64,000 nt of DNA. Source: Chitinophaga niastensis (GTDB taxonomy: Bacteria; Bacteroidota; Bacteroidia; Chitinophagales; Chitinophagaceae). Positions 63,006 to 64,000 of the stretch are shown here, piece by piece (position 1 is the stretch's first letter; each line of letters begins with the position of its first letter). The stretch is from assembly GCF_003014755.1 (NCBI RefSeq), contig NZ_PYAW01000003.1, positions 744,001 to 808,000 of the forward strand, read 5' to 3'. Both the position numbers and the translations under genes were made by a program. Below the pieces are notes generated by a model. The model was given only the letters and a program-made list of their open reading frames with translations. It ran no database searches and was not told the origin of the DNA.

Positions 63006-64000
63006 TTACCTGATATTTCTGAAGAGACGTCCCCAGCGGATGCCGCCTTCGCCGTAACTCATCCAGATAAGCCATGCTTTACCTACTACGTGATCTTCCG
63101 GCACAAAGCCCCAGTAGCGGGCATCCAGGGAGTTATTGCGGTTATCTCCCATCATCCAGTAATAGTTCATCCTGAAAGTATAGGAATCAGTTGCCTGTCC
63201 GTTGATGATAAATTTACCATCTTTTCTTTCAAGTGTATTGCCTTCATACACGCGGATAATACGGTCGTAGATAGCAATGTTGCTGTCGTCCAGCTTTACA
63301 GTAGCTCCTTTTTTAGGGATATACAACGGACCAAAGTTTTCATCGGTCCATTTGTAATGCGCCGTATCATGCGGGAAGATATTGTTGTAGTTGAAGTCCG
63401 AATAATTGGATTCTTCATAAACAGTAATATTCTTTACTATCGGGAATTGTTTCAATGCTGCCACATTTGCAGGTGTCAGGTTATAAAGAAACTTGTTTCC
63501 CTCAATCTGGTAAAAGTCGGGCGATGTAGTAGCAATGCCCAGTTCTTCCAGGCGGCTGCTGTTCAGCTGATCACCAGTGGTTTCTACCACATATTTATGC
63601 TGGCTGCCAGCGGGAACCGGTGCTGCCTGACCATTAACATATACCACACCATGAACAATCTTCAGGGTATCTCCTGCTTCTGCCATACAACGTTTGATGT
63701 AGTTCTCGCGCTTATCAACAGGACGGTGAAGGATCTGAGAGGAGTTCTGCACTGTTTGCCAGCCAAGTTGTCTTACCTGACCATAGTAGCTCGGATCAGG
63801 TGAATCCACTGCAACGGTATCACCTTCCGGGAAGTTGAATACCACTACATCATAGCGTTTAATTTCAGAAAATCCCGGTAAACGTCTGTACTTCCACTGC
63901 ACCGCTTCAGAATAAGCTTTGGCAGATTTAGTGAAAGGCAACGTGTGGTGCACAAAAGGCACTGCCAGTGGGGTCATTGGAATACGGGGGCCGTAACTGA
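63006..64000 (-). CDS. lepB: signal peptidase I (5' end outside window)
   Basis: The S26-family leader peptidase cleaves signal peptides at the inner membrane. The frame remains open to the window edge (in-frame SYGPRIPMTPLAVPF), so the start and the catalytic Ser lie beyond it; at least 330 residues are visible. The catalytic Lys region ENYIKRCMAEAGDTLKI and the C-terminal MMGDNRNNSLDARYWGFVP are present. The long insert between them is typical of Bacteroidetes LepB. Confidence 0.94.
   Translation of the reverse strand, partial: SYGPRIPMTPLAVPFVHHTLPFTKSAKAYSEAVQWKYRRLPGFSEIKRYDVVVFNFPEGDTVAVDSPDPSYYGQVRQLGWQTVQNSSQILHRPVDKRENYIKRCMAEAGDTLKIVHGVVYVNGQAAPVPAGSQHKYVVETTGDQLNSSRLEELGIATTSPDFYQIEGNKFLYNLTPANVAALKQFPIVKNITVYEESNYSDFNYNNIFPHDTAHYKWTDENFGPLYIPKKGATVKLDDSNIAIYDRIIRVYEGNTLERKDGKFIINGQATDSYTFRMNYYWMMGDNRNNSLDARYWGFVPEDHVVGKAWLIWMSYGEGGIRWGRLFRNIR

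Noticed and set aside
1..64000. tRNA, rRNA or riboswitch genes
   Set aside because: Inspection of the gaps revealed no cloverleaf, conserved rRNA words or recognisable riboswitch core. A covariance-model search would be needed to exclude small ones.

Overview
This window comes from a member of the Bacteroidota, most likely a Chitinophaga-like member of the Chitinophagaceae. The evidence is a SusC/SusD pair driven by an ECF sigma/FecR module, a type VI secretion system of the Bacteroidetes-specific subtype iii, CBM20-fused MalQ, promoters with the Bacteroidetes -7 box TAnnTTTG, and very little Shine-Dalgarno signal. No rRNA, tRNA, CRISPR array, insertion sequence or phage gene was found. Housekeeping genes sit at both edges: truncated pfkA at the left and truncated lepB at the right.

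Layout. 1-10.2 kb: glycolysis (pfkA-pyk), a TetR regulator with its probable MFS efflux target, a second MFS pump, a succinate-semialdehyde dehydrogenase, coaA, a Crp-like regulator with a DoxX-like protein, and an UlaG-like hydrolase. 10.3-30.5 kb: a T6SS locus with two tssD tubes, tssO-K-N-G, tssP-E-F, tssC-B-H, VgrG, and a variable cassette holding a candidate effector and a lipoprotein immunity candidate. It also contains a lytic transglycosylase and a TraN/DUF4138-like exported protein. 30.6-37.3 kb: ECF sigma, FecR anti-sigma, SusC and SusD. 37.7-41.0 kb: a three-gene membrane operon including DUF3137, and a secreted DUF6807 protein. 41.2-50.9 kb: a seven-gene cassette built from a gingipain/caspase-like protease, two small proteins, a MoxR AAA+ ATPase, a beta-rich protein, a vWA-like protein and a large helical-repeat plus predicted beta-propeller protein. 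This matches the predicted MoxR-vWA-beta-propeller ternary conflict systems and is the most interesting system here. 50.9-64 kb: dipeptide epimerase, malQ, dnaK, an OmpA-like protein, a GNAT acetyltransferase, a small beta-barrel protein, argS, a small TPR protein, cdd and lepB.

The intergenic DNA carries at least nine long inverted repeats whose arms are degenerate periodic repeats of 7 nt (TTAGCNN or ATTNCGN) or 9 nt (GGATTNNNN or TGATNNNNN). They lie at convergent, divergent and codirectional junctions. Several supply the stop codon or the last residues of the neighbouring gene, and one holds a promoter in its loop. They look like a mobile or expanding hairpin family rather than plain terminators.

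All functional calls come from reading the sequence. No database search was run, so family names for fast-evolving proteins (TssN/O/P, the bpX-type proteins, DUF4138) are recognition-based and should be confirmed with profile searches.
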